Source: Symbiodinium natans
Taxonomy: Eukaryota; Sar; Dinophyceae; Suessiales; Symbiodiniaceae
Length of the DNA stretch: 64,000 bases
Assembly: GCA_905221605.1 (NCBI GenBank)
Contig: CAJNDS010000451.1
Location: forward strand, 22,501 to 86,500
Reading direction: 5' to 3'
Position 1 is the stretch's first letter, and the number at the start of each line of letters is the position of its first letter. Positions 61,947 to 64,000 of the stretch are shown in pieces. The notes under the pieces are model-generated. The model was not told where the DNA came from, did not search any database, and worked only from the letters and a program-made list of their open reading frames with translations. The position numbers and the translations under genes are program-made.

Positions 61947-62361
61947 TCATCATGTTTTCACATTCGTCATCGGTTGTCATTGGAATGGTTCGTTGTGTTT
62001 GGTAGTGATTCCACCCTAAACCCTAAACCCTAAACCCTAAACCCTAAACCCTAAACCCTAAACCCTAAACCCTAAATAATTAGTTGTTACGGTTTACAAG
62101 AATGACATTGCGGAGCTGGCAACATGGACCTGTAGTTTGGAGTCAAATAAGTTGGGCCCGAGGCAAGGTTCAGAGCAGATTATGGGGGGGTGTGGGCAGA
62201 GGGTTTAGGGTTTAGGGTTTAGGGTTTAGGGTTTAGGGTTTAGGTTTAGGGCTTAGGGTTTAGGGGCAGCTCCTCCAAGTAGGCCTAGCAGTCGAACACA
62301 AAACCCTAAACCCTAAACGTCCGCCCACGAATCCTGTTTCACCCCTGACTGAGCCCACCAG

Positions 62362-62440
62362 ATGCGGACGGAACGCTGCGGCCCGTGCCCACAGTTGTGC
62401 ACACTGCGCGATATTGGCGTGCCTTTGAGCCATGGCTGCT
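62362..62440 (+). CDS. Exon candidate
   Basis: After CCACCAG: ADGTLRPVPTVVHTARYWRA then FEPWLLL, followed by G-rich sequence. Coding-like, family unknown. Confidence 0.4.
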
Positions 62441-62588
62441 TTTAGGGAGGGATTTTGGGCGGGTTTAGGGTTTAATTAGGGTTCAGGTGTCTTCGTCGTA
62501 GGCTTCTTGTTTGAGGCACCTTTCTGTAGATCAGCAAGTTCAATTCAAAGGGCTTCGGGTTTAGGTTTAGGGGTGGGTGAAGGAGTTA

Positions 62589-62717
62589 AGGGGGGTCTGA
62601 GGACCCCTGCTTTGCCGAAGCACAGGGTGTGGGGTTCCTGTCGTGCATCAGGCGCCACGGTCTCCTAGCATGCTTGGGGTGCAGAGATGCTGGCGAAATG
62701 TTTTGGAGCCTCTTGTG
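62589..62717 (+). CDS. Possible terminal exon
   Basis: SEDPCFAEAQGVGFLSCIRR then HGLLACLGCRDAGEMFWSLL and TGA at 62715. No clear acceptor. Confidence 0.35.
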
Positions 62718-62966
62718 AAGCGGGCCCGATCCAGGCGTTGATGGGGTCTGGCGGCTTTCTTGTTTTTTGGCTATGGAGTGATGAGTTTTGTCAGCTTCGC
62801 CTTTGTTACCGGCGCCATACCCTAAACCCTAAACCCTAAACCCTAAACCCTAAACCCTAAACCCTAAACCCTAAACCCTAAACCCTAAACCCTAAACCCA
62901 TATGCCTGAGCGGCTAGGCCTTCAACCCTGCAAGCCAAAAAACCCTTACCCTAAACCCTCTCATAG

Positions 62967-63047
62967 GATACACGACAGAAGATGCTTAGCAACGACCACT
63001 GGCCCCTCAGTCACGTGCCCCAGCCCTCAAGCGCCCGCCGGTTGCAG
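62967..63047 (+). CDS. Exon, 27 codons, unrecognised
   Basis: Acceptor TCATAG, donor GTCTTG, phase 0 to 0. Reads DTRQKMLSNDHWPLSHVPQP then SSARRLQ. Confidence 0.45.
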
Positions 63048-63081
63048 GTCTTGGGGCTTGCAGGGTTTTAGGGGTTTAGGG

Positions 63082-63231
63082 TTGGGAGCTTTCCCCTTTA
63101 TACTAACACTCCTTAATAGGGATCATAGTACCACATTTTTTTATACTAACAGTCCTTCATAGGGATCATAGCACCACCCTTTTTTTGAAAATCCCTATGA
63201 ATGACCGTTAGTATAAGGGGGAGCATCCCGA
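63082..63231. mobile_element. IE-A element with internally duplicated arm
   Basis: GTTGGGAGCTTTCCCCTTTA ... AAGGGGGAGCATCCCGA. The left inner arm (TATACTAACACTCCTTAAT AGGGATCATAG) occurs twice in tandem. Confidence 0.8.
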
Positions 63232-63366
63232 GGTTTTGCGTTTATGAGATTTCGGGGTAGGGCCTCCATCCAGTAGCCCTGGCGTTTGGGTTTTGAGGTC
63301 TCCGTCCCAGTAACACGGTAAGACCTTCAGCCCCGGAAACCGGAAGCTCAGCCCACAGAAGCTACG

Positions 63367-63479
63367 TACTGTTTTCCTTAAGAACCCCCCCAACAAATAT
63401 GCATTACAGAAACTCTTCCCTTTTTAAAACCACAAGGGGATTAATAGTTTCATGTTTGGGCTTCTTAAGCAAACAGTAG
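63367..63479. mobile_element. IE-C element
   Basis: TACTGTTTTCCTTAAGAACC ... GGCTTCTTAAGCAAACAGTAG. The right end abuts a CCCTAAA array directly. Confidence 0.85.
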
Positions 63480-63602
63480 CCCTAAACCCTAAACCCTAAA
63501 CCCTAAACCCTAAACCCTGAACCCTGAACCCTGAACCCTGAACCCTAAACCCTAAACCCTAAACCCTAAACCAAGCAGCAGGAAAAGAATGCTGCCCCTT
63601 AG

Positions 63603-63656
63603 GAGCTCCGATGGCCCTTGCGCGAGTTGCTGAATCGAGGCCTGGGTGGGCCATGA
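63603..63656 (+). CDS. Possible terminal exon
   Basis: After GCCCCTTAG: ELRWPLRELLNRGLGGP and TGA. Sits between CCCTAAA and TTTAGGG arrays. Confidence 0.35.
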   Translation, partial: ELRWPLRELLNRGLGGP

Positions 63657-64000
63657 AAGAAAGGTTTAGGGTTTAAGGTTTAGGGTTTAGGGTTTAGGGT
63701 TTAGGGTTTAGGGTTCATAGCCAAGCTCGTTGCAAAAGGGTTTAGGGTTTAGGGTTTAGGGTTCAGGGTTCAGGGTTCAGGGTTTAGGGTTTTGGGTCAT
63801 CCTCAATTTGTCGGCTAGTGCTCAAGTCCAGTTGCAAGAAAGGGTTTGAGGCTTTGGGGCTTGCGGTTTTTTGTTGGTTACCAGAGGAAGGCAAACAAGT
63901 TGGGGGTGGGGGGTGGATGTCGTGACATATTATGTGGTGGTTTTCAACCATAGTGTTTTGAACATAACGTCAAACCCTAAACCGGAACTCTCCCCTTGCT

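Noticed and set aside
62004-62078. Chromosome end (true telomere)
   Set aside because: Arrays here and throughout are short, in both orientations, and flanked by exons and elements on both sides, so they are interstitial.

Overview
The window looks like nuclear DNA of a dinoflagellate. The signs are: many short exons (about 30-130 bp), all convincing ones on the + strand; introns using GT, GC and GA donors; a relict of the dinoflagellate spliced leader upstream of one gene and a weaker one upstream of another; protein families common in dinoflagellates (multi-EF-hand repeats, divergent HRDVN/DFG kinases); and large amounts of the plant/algal-type telomeric heptamer TTTAGGG/CCCTAAA inside genes. 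There are no bacterial-type operons, rRNAs, tRNAs or CRISPR arrays that I could see. Most simple ATG-to-stop open frames are not genes here. Coding sequence has to be read as exons joined in phase.

Layout. 1-3854: most of an inositol polyphosphate kinase, N-terminus cut by the window edge. 5794-7628: a complete five-exon gene for a small protein with a signal peptide. 7629-11335: repeat-rich DNA with two terminal exons of small unrecognised genes. 12113 to at least 25075 (probably about 25515): a long gene for a multi-EF-hand protein; its 2.5-kb intron at 20563-23033 carries an intact LAGLIDADG homing endonuclease ORF in the same sense. 25600-30400: scattered exon candidates. 30438-37482: a divergent protein kinase. 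37500-44300: more exon candidates, several phase-consistent, families not recognised, with a 446-bp terminal-inverted-repeat element. 44450-46120: a telomere-repeat-poor block with GATGC-rich and poly-G sequence. 46260-47798: a spliced-leader relict followed by a two-exon hypothetical gene. 47800-64000: telomeric-repeat introns with many single exon candidates.

Two features dominate. First, introns are bracketed by telomeric heptamers in a fixed orientation: G-rich (TTTAGGG) after the donor, C-rich (CCCTAAA) before the acceptor. Several donors are the heptamer itself (exon|GTTTAGGG), confirmed by reading phase in the inositol kinase and secreted-protein genes. Second, at least seven families of short palindromic introner-like elements (called IE-A to IE-G here) sit in introns, and in several cases the element's last bases supply the splice acceptor. 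Exon ends and the following exon starts often share a short direct repeat around AGG. This fits introns gained by insertion with target duplication and would explain the GC and GA donors.

Limits: everything comes from reading the sequence by eye. Exon joins were checked by phase and family motifs only. Isolated exon candidates are given low confidence.
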